Origin: Sipunculus nudus
Taxonomy: Eukaryota; Annelida; Sipuncula; Golfingiida; Sipunculidae
Direction of reading: 5' to 3'
Length of the DNA: 64,000 nt
Assembly (NCBI GenBank): GCA_026874595.1
Contig: CM049311.1
Coordinates: 35,629,176-35,693,175, forward strand
In this document: positions 35,441 to 48,189 of the stretch, piece by piece
Position numbering within the stretch: the first letter of the stretch is position 1
How the letters are laid out: every line of letters starts with the position of its first letter
Position numbers and translations under genes: made by a program
The notes under the pieces: model-generated
Seen by the model: only the letters and a program-made list of their open reading frames with translations
Databases searched by the model: none
What the model was told of the DNA's origin: nothing

Positions 35441-35573
35441 ACGTGTTGTGTAACTCCACTAGATATACACATATAAGCAGTCGCTCGTGCGCACACATAC
35501 TCACACCCTAATACAACAGACGTGACTTTAGTACCAATTCAGGCTGGTCTGACAATTCAGGCACTGTGAGGAC

Positions 35574-35579
35574 TTTATT
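35574..35579 (-). terminator. Polyadenylation signal of the protease pseudogene
   Basis: AATAAA on the minus strand, 12 bases after the TAA at 35592-35594, at the place matching the signal of copy A. Confidence 0.55.
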
Positions 35580-36195
35580 TATATATTTAGTTTAGAGACA
35601 GTTGCACGTCTTCTTTATCCACCCCAGGAACGGCCCGACTCGTGCATACGCCGCCGGCAGCTCAACAGCTCCGCAGTAAGATGTCGTCCACGAGGCGGCG
35701 CCAGTAGTCACCCACTTATCATCGCCCTGACGACACACCATCGGACTGCCGGAGTCCCCCTATAAAAAAAAGTTAAACAAATTCAAATACAAATAAAAAT
35801 CTGAACCTTTCATAAAAATAGGTAAAAAAAACTACATACAGGTTGTTAATTTTGTATATATCCAGTTATTTAGAATATGTGAGGGCCCGTCAGAATAATC
35901 AAAAGACATTGTTTGTAAACAAGCTCATACACCTACCACGTATTATGGGGCGTTATAAGAACTTTTCATAACAGGAATCACCCTTCGATCATTAATATAT
36001 ATACATACAGCAAGTCAAAAAGCGAGTATGTTATTTTAGAAAGTTGTTGAATAGGCCTCTTTGATGGTATTAGATGTTTCTTTGATACAGGCGGCTTCCC
36101 ACAGTGAAACGGCCACTGCGATAACGGAAAGATGTGTGAATATGAAAGTTAAATACGGAAGCGTATTGCTGAAACCTGGTAAAAGAAAAATAAAT

Positions 36196-36292
36196 TATTT
36201 ATCTCGTACGTACGAGATAGTATCTCGTACGTACAACATATTATCTCGTACGTACGACATATTATCTCGTACGTACGACATAATAAATCTTA
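36196..36292. repeat. CGTACGTACG tandem units, left subterminal array
   Basis: Four units of about 25-30 bases containing the palindrome CTCGTACGTACGA separated by GATAGTAT or CATATTAT. A matching inverted array of five to six units is at 38293-38420. Such subterminal arrays are common transposase binding sites in hAT elements; that role is inferred. Confidence 0.8.
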
Positions 36293-36420
36293 CGGATCTG
36301 ATACACAGACAACAAAACAGGCCAACTGATATATGTTTAAGTAATATACCTATGTCCAATAATGTATGTTCTCAGCCTCCTTGCAAATAGCTGGATCACC
36401 GTTGAAAAGAACACACTCAC

Positions 36421-36459
<39 letters not shown>

Positions 36460-36836
36460 TATATATATATATTTATACACATATATATATATAAAGCCTA
36501 TTGTCATTTGCGACAATATTCAGAAACGAGACAATGCCGAATGCCAGTGTTTCTGTTTCAGATGTGATGAAACAATTGTCGTTGATCTGATAGTGACATC
36601 TAACATGAAATCTAGAAATAAACTCACCGTTATTAAAACACATATACTATGTACATAGCCTCATTTTTAGCAATAGTCTGATTTATATATGATTTTTTTT
36701 CTTGTAGTGTGCCAATTATTCTGTTAAAACAATGACTGGTTACTATCTTTTATAATCGATTAAATTGGTTGAATATATCTCCAAAGGGATTAGATTACAT
36801 GTGCTTGCATAATCGTTTTTGACCAATTATGTATAT

Positions 36837-36881
<45 letters not shown>

Positions 36882-36883
36882 AT

Positions 36884-36927
<44 letters not shown>

Positions 36928-36930
<3 letters not shown>

Positions 36931-37445
36931 TAGAACGCCTGCTAACGGTCACGCCTCAATAACTCACGCACTCAAGTTCAAAACATACTTAAGAGGAAGC
37001 GAGAGATCATTTAAAATTATGAAGATTGTAATAAAGATTTGAACTTGGTTTCGTGTTTAACCCCCTATCCTGGTGAAGTCCTGTATAACGACCACTCCTG
37101 TATTTAGGCCACTTTCATCCAGTCCCGTTGGTGACCGTAATTCAGGCGTTCTACTTTATATATAGGGAAACCTGTCTAAAGCAGTGGTCTTTGATGTTGC
37201 CCGGGGCGAGTGATCAGTGTCCGCCGGAGATGGCTTATCGTGTCCGTATTTGTCAGATTCATTTTCTCTTAGGATGTTGGTCTGAGTTGAAATCTGCTGT
37301 CCGTTGTCCGCAGTAGTGAGGTGTCCGCCTTACAGAGGTTCCGCTAAAACATAGTTTTTAGGGAATTTTGAAGGGACTTAACTATAATTTCCGTTTTAGC
37401 CAGTTGTCCGCCTAAGCTAGGTGTCAGTTAGACCAGTTTTCACTG
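36928..37445. mobile_element. Pogo/Tigger-like MITE nested in the hAT-like element
   Basis: Starts CAGTAGAACGCCTGCTAACG with GTCACGCC after TA. Ends, read on the other strand, CAGTGAAAACTGGTCTAACT with GACACC, again next to TA. The CAGTAGAACC-type end with TA duplication is typical of pogo-like mariner elements. Interior blocks AGGTGTCCGCCTTACAGAGG and GTTGTCCGCCTAAGC repeat the end motif. No transposase. Confidence 0.55.
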
Positions 37446-38292
37446 TAAATATGAGAGAGAGAGCCGATTGTAGTAAAGAGTTTAAATTCCACAAAAAGTG
37501 GCTTCTAACGGGAACTAATTACATTTCACCTACCCGGTATATTGAGTATACATGAAATACAGTTTCGTCTACTCAAGGTTTTACGGTATCTGTCAATATT
37601 TTGTTCTAAAACCGGTTGCTTAATCCGTTACAGAAGTGGAAAAAAAGCTTGCCACGGGCGCGATCATCGACGAAAAACAAACACATAGCTCACGCCACCT
37701 GGTGGTGGTAGTATAGTCCAACTTCACATATCAAGGTTTTTTTAAGCTTCTCTGGAAGTTTAATATTTCATGTTTCTTTTCTTATGATTGACGCGTGTGC
37801 GCGACCAAGATGTTTCCTCTGGTCACGAGGTCTTGCAATGGTAAACAGACACACCTGGACTGTATTTACTCACACACAAAACCATGACAACGTATAAAAA
37901 CGGTGAACAGGAAATATTAAGCCCTTAATATTTTTCTGTCACAGATTGATCGCACGTCCATGCGTGATAATTTTTAAATTTTATTTTTATTATTGAGTTC
38001 AAAATGAAAATTATACGTACTACATAAAATGGGTTGAGGACTGTTCCGCTACCATCATATCAATGGCTGTATATTATCCACTACACTGTGCGTTATATCA
38101 TAAATCTAAATTATTTCAATAATGAATAATAGAAACCTGCCCAATTCTCAGACACTTAAAATTAAGCTATTTGGTATCTGTTTCTCTTATTTGCAATTTG
38201 GCAAAGGCAATATTTTTTCTTATTAACAATATTACAGGTTCACTGTTATAACATCATACGCTGCCAACAGAATTTATGCACCTATCTAAAAA

Positions 38293-38420
38293 TATGTCGT
38301 ACGTACGAGTTAGTATGTTGTATGTACGAAAAAGTATGTCGTACGTACGAGATAGTATGTCGTACGTACGAGATATTATGTCGTACCTACGAGATACTAT
38401 CTCGTACGTACGAGATAAAT
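38293..38420. repeat. CGTACGTACG tandem units, right subterminal array
   Basis: Five to six units such as ATGTCGTACGTACGAGATAG, in inverse orientation to the left array at 36196-36292. Confidence 0.8.
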
Positions 38421-41400
38421 AATTTATTTTTCTTTTACCAGGTGGCAGCAAAAGGCTTCCATAGTTAAATGTATGTACTGACCTGACACATCCTCCCCGC
38501 CCCTTGCGTCACGCACACTGACCTCCAGCGCTGGACACTAGAGAGAAAAAAAATAAAAATTAAATGGGCACCTGAAGGTCCACGCTCAATTGCAAGATGT
38601 ATTCTGTGATGTTAAGTTAAGATTTTGAGAATGTGATTTTTTTTTCAGATTTTCAGTGTCCATTTTCTTCTTATCTTTTGGGGTACAGATAAAAGTGCTA
38701 TAAAAAATCTAATCCCTAACATTTCTATGGCAACATTTCTAGAAGTAACGCATGGGAAAATATATGATAGGCGACTCAGCCCTTTTCAGTTTGGCTACTT
38801 TTCAGATAAATCATTTGACGTAGAAATTCGAAACCTTTACAGACATATGTCATTTACAATGTAGGAGTGCGTGGATAGTTTAGAAGCGATATCTTATAAA
38901 TAGTTCCTGAATGGTATGCAAATTACGAAAATGTGACGTCATCCTTTTGTATCATGTTGGTAAGCAAAGCACAAAGTTTTATCGTTAAGAAGCAATTTCT
39001 TAGCATCAAGAGAGGTCGTGCAGAGTTCCATATGGAAATTGTTTCGTGGACGATTTTGATGAGTTAAATTTTAATTTTTTTTTAGCATTTGCTAAATGAT
39101 TGATTTTCACTTAATCAAATTTTTTAAACGTTCCAAACAAATTGGTCTATTTGAGTGACTATTTAGATTAATGTGCTGATAATTTGCCAAGGTGTGTGCA
39201 TTGAAATACAGTTTCACTGAAGAATTCATACCTTAACACTATACAAACAATATATTTTGGACCTCTTGACTAAGAATGCATCCGCTCCAGATTGGATTTT
39301 TTTTTTCACAAGATTTTCATGGAGTGACTGATGTTAAAGATATTTTATCAAATTAATCCATTTCACTTCATTTATTCCAGGATACTCGTTTAAGATATAG
39401 AATACCTCTTAAACATCTTTAAATAAATGTTTAATTTTTCTTACGGTGTCAACTATCAAAATGATGATTTTACGGGTCATTTACATATGAATTGAACATG
39501 AAGAAACTATTTTTTTATTAATTTCATTCAGGCTTCTTATAAATAAGGCAAAAATAACAACATCTAGGAGCGTATGTTTTAATTCATTATTTTAAAACTT
39601 AATGGCACTGACTTGTCTTTTTTACGTTAAAATATGTAAAATCAATAAAAGTAATTGATAAAATAGATATTTAAACATATACTCGAGAAACCTCGTGAAC
39701 AGTTCAGACAATAGATTACAATAAGATATATAATAGACCAACGGAGGGTATTTCTTATTATAAATTTTGAAAAGGCTATTGATTCAAAGAAATACAATTA
39801 TATGATGGAAGCTTCCAAATTATCTTTCCCAAATCGTGCGGAAATTTGAATTTAATATGTTCTATACTTACATAAGATCATGTCTGCAGAACAATGGATA
39901 TTCTTGCTTATGTATAAATTGAAGAGTGTATGTAGAACTACCAAAAATCTCATTAAAAATAAGAAAAAGTTGCTTAAATTCGTATTCATTTGGATAATTA
40001 AAAGAAAGGAACGAATAACGGAGTCTAGAAGATGAAAAATATACGACAACAGATGCATGAAAAATATATAGATAAAAAATGAAACTTCTGAAATTATATA
40101 AAAATATATAATTTTCATTTTAATAACAATTCATCATTATTATATCATTAAAAAGAAGAAATCAAAAGTTAACAAGGACATTACTTGAATTATTCTTCAT
40201 TCCCCAGCCAGTGATGTTGCAGTCCGTTAGCTGAGGTCCTGCCGGGTCATACAGACATACCGGTCTGATGTAGGCGTTGTACTGGACAGGTCTGTCTAAG
40301 CGGATCAAGCCGATGTCATTAACAACACTATAAAGAAGAATACGTCACCATAAGGGTATTGTTCCTCGAAATCCACATTTATTAACTTTCACATCGTAAG
40401 AGTTGGTTGTGCAGTTTTATCTAAAAGTGTAAGACGTTAGGGTCGTTAAGTTATAGATTTCTTATCAACTATAACGGAAGCAGAGTTGCATTTTCTCCAT
40501 ATTCTGAGAATTTAATTATTTTTATTTTGCTTTACACCATTTGATACATATGGGTTGTTTTACATATCAACAAAGATTTGTTGGATAGCAAATGTTAAAG
40601 CTAGCCCCGGTAAAATGTATAGACGGACCCGTTTCATAACAGGCAAGTCCGTCATCCCTTAGAGCTCTCCAGGTGGTCAGACCAATCAGTATCGTGTATC
40701 GTATGCACGGATATGCTTGACATTATATCTATCATGTGCATTACACTTTTTAATAATTGTATAAATAATGCATAATACAAATACTTTAACCACTGAGAAA
40801 TGTAATGGACATATGCTTTAAAATACAAGTTAAATAAAAAACTACTTCAATTTAAAAGGGCTAATTTCTAACATAAAATATGCCTTAATACTATCTTTGT
40901 TATTTACCTTCAATGGTATCTTAATGTCCATGTATACATTTGCAATGATATGTGCATTATTTCATGATATTAGCTATTTCTGGCTGAAAAAAAAAAATTC
41001 CTTGCAAAAACCATTCCAACACACGGACATAAATATCTACAGTTCAACCTGTCGATACTTTGTTATGGTTCTGCTTGTGGGTAAATACAGTGCACGAAGA
41101 TCTGTTTACACAACAAAAATAAGTAACACAAGTTCCGTTATTTCCCATAGAAAAGGGGAAGAAACATGAATAATGAAACACAGAAGAACCACTGGCTGAG
41201 ACATGAAAAATCTTGATTATTAAAGTTGCTCGGTAGCGCTCTCAGGTGAAAGCCTTTATAAAAAGGCGTAAGCAGATAATATTTTCAACAAAACATATGC
41301 AGATTTCATAAAACTTTAAAGAAATTAAATTTCATGTGAATGTAACATAAATTTTAAGTAAAAATGCCCTTTTTAATGCAGTTAAAGGCAAATGATGAAA

Positions 41401-44400
41401 TGCTTATATACAATGAAAATTTTCCTTATACAATGAAAAATTTCCTTTTCTGTTAGAATACCGTGTTGTGCATATTAAATCTACAGCTGAGAAGTGAAAA
41501 AGATTACCATAAAACTTAATAAAAATGGGTATAGGGCATATCTGAATAGTGGGTGTTTGAAGGTCTCGGCTATTTCTCGCACCTGAAGACCTGGTTCACC
41601 CACATCATCCAAGTTGATGCTTCCCAAAACTATCTCCCCAAGACTGTTGTTGCCGCTCCTGTTACCGCGGAGACAATCAAGATTAATTAACAAACATGTA
41701 CTGAAAAATATCAGAGTTATCACAATTTGTCTGATCTGATTTCTTTTTCGAGGTATTTTCAAGTTTGTTTTTCAGGACCTTTTTTTCAGAACCAGCTCTA
41801 TTATTTGCTGGGTTTCACCGGCAGTCGATTTCCGCAGGACCAAAAATGTATTTGTTTTGGTGTAGAACTAGCTCGATCCTGACGTTCTACGTAAAACAGG
41901 TTTACGCAAGTTACTTGATTGGTTAATATACCTTGTTCATTATTCATGAAATGAACGTGTGCCACAGACTTGGTAGCATGAAGATGCATCACATATACAA
42001 ATGAACATAATATAATGAAGCGCTAATTAGACACGTATGTGAAATGGGTATTAGCATTTTCTTACAGAGAATCGATAAAATGAACTGCTGTCAGCACCCA
42101 TTCCGGGTGGATCACTGAACCACCACAGAAATGTTGAGCATCTTCTTTCAACCGTAAAGACACCTGAAACAGAGACAAATCAGAATTTGATTCACAATGT
42201 TTATCTCATGACCGAGTCATTACGCCCATGTCATATGTTGTGAAAAATATACAATGTAATTTTTTTAATAATTTAATACACGTTTAATGTTCCTTGAGCT
42301 ATATATGGGTAATTTCATTATCTATCAGGTGAAACATTCAAATAAATAAATGCTGTTAGAAGTGCCTAGAATAGTTATCCTTAATCTAATATAAACAAGC
42401 TTTCATTAAAAATGATGGATCCTTCAAGGCTTACGATGTTCTTAAATGTTCTACGAAAATCTCATAAATTGGATATGTTTTAATGTGCAATCTAAATAAT
42501 TTACACCTTTTACAAAAAAACGATATGTATTTCACATATGTACTGTTCTTCCATTTCTGGTGATGCCAAAAAGATGTATAATAAGAATGTTTCCGTCCAT
42601 GAATCGACTCATTGAAGCGGTTTGGGAAACAAAAGTGATTTCAGGTTGTATTTTACATATTTGTTTGGGGAAACCTGGAAAGAGAAAAGGACACATCCGA
42701 GAAGAATACTACTACGATCGCGCGCTTTCTGAATCTATTGCTGGTCAAATAGGGACATGGACGTATAAAGGGTTAATTCTCTTACCACCCACGGCCATTT
42801 CTTCTTGTCCGTCACAGTGTTTCCGTTGAAGATGATCGGATACAGCTCGTCATCACTAGCTCCACTTATTCCACACGAGTACGCTATGAATGATGGGAAA
42901 GGCAAAACACTTTCATATTTTTGTGAAAAGACTTTTTGAAACAATCAAAAGTTTTTAAGTATGTAAAAAGAAGGCATTTTCTTGAATTGTGATCAATTTT
43001 GAATTTGAATTTTGATCCATAAGACTAGAGCCCCGTCCAATATCTAACTGGAAATGTTTATTTTTGAATAGAAACGATATAAACATTATCCCTGAACTAG
43101 GGACTTTTTCACGTCAGCGGTCATCGCTGTCTTTCCCAGGAAATTTACTCCAAAACAATGTAGTTCATTTAGTCAGCGCTTTTTGTAAGCTTCCAGTAGG
43201 CTGCTAAGTTGTAATATCCCGATTTCATCGATCTTAATAGAATTATTCCCTCCCATGCTGTGAGTCCAATGGTCATCTAGTGAGCGTTTCGCCAGTATAA
43301 CTCTCAAACTACCCATCACCCAATATAATGAGTGGCTGCACGTGTTACAATGGTCGCTTATCAGCCAATTGTTCTTCATGATTGTCCTGTTTATACAAAT
43401 GAAAACAAGACGACCAGAGGTCCCCAGCTTACCGGAATGCAGACAAATAGTAATATTAAGGTCAAGGTCAGTGACGGCAGTGTGATGAAATATTAGGTAC
43501 AGGTGACTGTTTTCGACAAAGATGTGAAGGGAAAACTCTGACCCAGGTTGGAAGACTAGTACATGTCATAAAGAAGACAAATAAGAAGTAAATGAGTAAT
43601 AGTTTGTAAGGATTTGACCAATATATTGACCAAGGTATGATGGAAATAATATTTTGACGTGTTTCCTGACATTGAACTTGAACTCTGACTTATTTAAAAA
43701 TACGCATACAGCTTCAAGAAATTGTTATGATATACGATAGGTGAAAGTTAGTTGAGCCAGACTAGCGGTACTTGTTGTACCTATACACAGGGGCCGGATC
43801 TGTCATTACAAAATCGTTGCGATGGTGTCTAAAATGTATTTACATTTGGCGCCTGACCGCTATGTCCGTCCAGGAAGAGATATAACATAGAATATGAAGG
43901 TCCTTGTATAGAGTACCTTAATACATTATTTTACTGCAGATGTTATTGAGCGCAATCATGTGTAGATAATTTGCCTATGGGACCGCTGTGGGCGTTCTCA
44001 TAGCAACGATGTCCTTCAGATAAGCGTGACGTCCTAATATGCAAATGAGAGCGATTCACTGTACAGATTTTCCAGTGCCTTAGTGACATAGTCCTTGCAC
44101 TGAGTGACGTCTTATGCTATATGAAATCACTTTCATATTACTCATTTTAGTACAAAACAGAAATATTAAAGCCTTTGCAGGGCAAAGAAATAATAAAAGT
44201 CGCGAAAATTCAGCCTGGAGAATATGAAACCAACCACAGTATGCTGAACATGTATGTATATAGCAGATTTTATGGAAGAAATATGTGATTTAAGAACTAC
44301 TTACGCTGATTGAGTGGCCCGTAACACAGGTGGAAGTACAGCTCTCCCGTTTTACGCTTCTTTTCCCGGTACGCTACTGTTTTGTAGTTCTACATGTCCT

Positions 44401-45757
44401 TTCGTACCTGGGCTACAGTCCTTTTATTCCAATAATCCACGTTAGTCTGAAAAATATCTCAGTTTTCAGTATAATCAAAGTTGATAGCGTTTCCATTGCT
44501 GGTTAGACTGGCACAATATGTAAAACAAATAACACTTATTCTGATTGTCTGGTAAGATAAAGAATAGTTGCGACCATCTGCCGACAAATTATAGAAGCAG
44601 TTCATGACCACTATCGTAATTGGTTTCGTGCTCAGTTTCGTCAGCTGAGGTAACGAAATACGTTTTACCGTATTACGTTACAAGTTTTAATGGCAAACAT
44701 GTATACAAAAGGCCTGGTCGGTCAAACTACTGATAACTTGGTGAGTTCTCATTCACATCTTTGAACCGTTCAGTAAATGTCCCAGATATACATGACCGCC
44801 TACTCCACTGCTATGCATAAACTACATGCGAGTAAAATATTGTTGAAGTCTAAATCCGAAATAGAGGCTATTTCTCAGGCACCGCATGCGTTAATTTTGT
44901 CCCCACATTAGTCATTTTCATTTTGAATTTTAGTTGAAATGTACCTATTTTGACCCAAATAAGTTTTGGCATTTATTGCAAGGAAATAAAATAATGAAAC
45001 TTCGATAAAATTTCCTTTTGTTACGCGCCTTATGATGTGTTTTATATGTTTGGCACAAAAATTCCTTTTTTGTTATCATGTAATAGTTTTATCATATGAA
45101 ATTCATATAACAAATTTATAATAAAATATTTACAAAAACATTTCGTCCTTCCGGAAAAAAGTGTCTCCGAATTCAGATTTTTTTTTAATTAATAATATTT
45201 TCATGTAAAACCCTTTTCTACATGTTTCAAATATATTCTGGTCATTCGTTGGTCATTTAAAACATTTCAAGAAATGATTTATTTAAATCAATTATACCTG
45301 GCTCAGAGCAGGGCTTCCGGTACCGGTCTCTAGACAACCAGCTTCTTTCCATAGATGGAGTAGGCATTCACTACTATGTGGGCCAGGCCTGTTTTCTTCT
45401 CCACACTCAACTTGTCAATAAAAATGATGGTTTACACACATAGTTGAACACTATATACATGACTTTTTTAAGGAAAGATGTTTAAAGTGAACATACACAA
45501 TTCATAACGCAGAATAGTGTACTTTTATAAAGACCGAACTGGGTGAAGAAATTTACCTGAATTTTAATTTTTTGGCCATAAAACTGAGTATAACGAAAAA
45601 AAGTCAGAATGCGTAATGCTTAATATTCGTCATTGGCCTTGCACAAAGGCAATAACTTTTTTCGCATTATTTTAGTTTTCACAGTTCCATTCAAATTTTA
45701 GTACTTTCACATGTACATTCCACACATATCTGTCGGATTCCATTCGTGCATGGTTAT

Positions 45758-45977
45758 CCCTTTCGTTCTGTCAACTGCTCCCATCGGGAACGTTTGCCCT
45801 GACCGCCACCAGGGGAGCCAAATATATCTAGCTCTCGTTTGGCCTCGAGCCAGCTAGGCACCTGGACAAATGTTTTTACCAATGACAGCTGGGTATCCGG
45901 GGTTTTAGTCATACTTGGTTCCCCTGGTGGCAGGCATAGGCTCCCCGTGGGAGCAGTGGTAGAATAAAATGAACTAG
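45758..45977. mobile_element. Foldback MITE (copy 3), in the exon 4-5 intron of protease B
   Basis: Left end TCTGTCAACTGCTCCCATCG with GGAACG, right end CCCCGTGGGAGCAGTGGTAG. Interior ACCGCCACCAGGGGAGCC matches the GT61-intron copy. It is at the same site as the copy at 19283-19565 in protease A, so it is older than the duplication. Confidence 0.6.
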
Positions 45978-47919
45978 CAGGAGCTGATGAAGCACACCGA
46001 GTAAGATCTGGTATGTGACTAATTTGAACTCACGGCTTGCGTTCCTGGTGCCAAATCAGAGAGTTTGGTAGGGGACTCCCTCCTTATCGGTTTTCCCCTC
46101 GTCAGCCTGCTGTCTGTACTTGGCCATATTTTCCGGGCTCGCTGTTGGATGACTTAATGTACATCAACCTTTCTCCGCTATATTAATTAATTAACTACCT
46201 CAACCAATCAAGAAGGTTATGTTCCCCCATGTTTGTTGTTTGCATGTTTGTCTATTTGTTTGCAGGGTTAGCAAAACGTCTAGACCGATTTCAGCGGAAC
46301 TGCGAGGATCCGAAGAAAGACGCGGATTAAGTATGATTCTTTATGCTATGGCGGATGTATGGGCTCTACCGAATCGGATTTTTTTCTGGTTGCCTCGTTC
46401 TTTCTCTTTAAATATATACATTGGCGTCCTCATACAACCTTATATAGTGCGCCTTGCATACAAGATGTAAGTGCATTCTGCCGCTTTTTGTAGACTCTCT
46501 TTTGTAAGAAGGCAGCAATGGTGTAAATTTCTCCAGTGAAATGATAAATTTGTTTTGTCCTAGAGTCCGTAGGAATGTCATGTATGTTGCTAATACTTCG
46601 CTACAACAGTAGCCGTGAGAGGGCATGCACCACCCTTAAACCCTAAGGTTCTATCGAATTGTGCATTATCTTGTTTCTGTTGATACCAATGTTTGTAAAA
46701 TGAAGTGCATTCGATAATAAAAAAAGAAAAATAATGCTTAACGAAAACGACTTGTTTGATGCAGATGTAATTGAAATAGATACTCCAGGATCCCATATTT
46801 TTTAAATAATAGAATAGTTATTTTAAATTTAATTTTACCTTGACTGTGTTTGTATTCCAATATTCTCTCCTGTCCGGGGACTTGGCTGGGCTGGCAGTGC
46901 CGTTCACGCTGCACTCTGCTGCCGCCCACTGCTTCATCTGACATTCCAGTGTGTGGGGGCCGAAAGCGTCATCAATATTGCAGTTAGCTAGAAGGTGCAA
47001 AACGAATTTCTGGACAATTACATATAAGGATGGCTGCGATGATTCCACTTTGATGGTTCCAAAGTGGAATATATCCAAATTATTGTAATATTTGCATTTT
47101 ATAATATCAGGGTGGTGACATTAAATTTTATTATAAGAAATGATGGAAATAATGTGCTTCAACACGTGACTGTATGGTAGATTTCGCTTTATCTGAATAG
47201 CCAGCCATCAGAGCCTTTCCCGTGAAAATTAAAAAACTAGCCTAATTCAAGCTCTTTCAAGATCTTGAAAATAGGTTAAAGGACAAGGAATGTTAAGCAT
47301 GTAGGACCCATGTTATATGGACAAGAAATGACTCTGAAACCTTTGCATATAGATTGTTAGTTAATTAGAGAATAGCAGTTGCAGAATCTCTAATATAGAT
47401 TAGTATGTTGACTTACAGAATTTCGGTATTTAGATGTGCAGTTACTTACTGAATCTGGGTATACAGGTTTGAAGTAAGTTACACATATTTGGTAGAAAGA
47501 TCGGCACTTACAGAATTCTTGTATATAGATTTTTTGTTACTCACAGATTTTCGGTTCATACATTAGCGGATACTCACAGATATTCGGTTTATAGATTTGT
47601 AGTCACTCACAGAATTACAGAATAGAGATGGGTAATTACTTACAGAATTTAGGTATGTAGCCCAGGCAATTCTCCTGGAAGACAGACAATCCACGATCAG
47701 AGTAATATTTGGTTCTTTTCATGCTGTCCCACACCTGACCAGCATTTTTATTGTACAAAAATGGTATCATGTATGCGTCTTCAGGACTAAAGCCTCCTTC
47801 GGGTTTACATCCAATGTCCAACCACCACTTCATTAAACACTCATGAGAGTGGGGCGGTGGGGTCGCAGGATCAACCGGGCAGTCAGGCTTATCTGCACAC
47901 AAACAAACAAAATTATACA

Positions 47920-48170
47920 TACAGTAATCTCTCGCTAATACGACCATTTCTGGTACCAATAAGTGACCGTGCTATAGAGGGGGTATTGTGTTTGCTGTAA
48001 ATACGATGAAACCTGTGAGAAAGACGAAATGTCTATTAAGACCACCCTTGAGTGAACCTTGGATATAATGGACTATCTAATCAGACCGCTTTTTGCCAGT
48101 CCCATGGTTGTTCTTATTTCACAGGTTTCGCTCTATAGTGGTTACTTTCCAGTCAACACCTTCCTATCGT
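47920..48170. mobile_element. Pogo-like MITE remnant
   Basis: Begins TACAGTAATCTCTCGCTAAT with ACGACCATTTCTGG. Near the right end CACAGGTTTCGCTCTATAGT with GGTTACTTTCC is an inverted counterpart. It lies next to exon 2 of protease B; the left part is also present in copy A at 23618, so insertion predates the duplication. Confidence 0.5.
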
Positions 48171-48189
48171 GCGAGGCCTAGGTCAGTAT

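Larger units (their letters stand above)
36155..38462. mobile_element. hAT-like DNA transposon, non-autonomous, with 8-bp target duplication
   Basis: Flanked by AGTTAAAT at 36147-36154 and 38463-38470. Ends are inverted repeats of about 60 bases: ACGGAAGCGTATTGCTGAAA at the left against ATGGAAGCCTTTTGCTGCCA at the right (other strand), both then running CCTGGTAAAAGAAAAATAAA and TTATTTATCTCGTACGTACG. Copy A shows the empty site (GGTTAAAC near 10545-10552). An 8-bp duplication is typical of hAT elements (P elements are the alternative). Subterminal tandem units built on CTCGTACGTACGAC lie inside both ends. There is no transposase frame; a pogo-like MITE is nested inside. It lies only about 15 bases into the intron between exons 11 and 12 of the pseudogene. 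Confidence 0.8.

Noticed and set aside
36196-38420. CRISPR-like array suggested by repeated CGTACGTACG units
   Set aside because: Units are palindromic and nearly contiguous, with no unique spacers; they are subterminal repeats of an animal DNA transposon.
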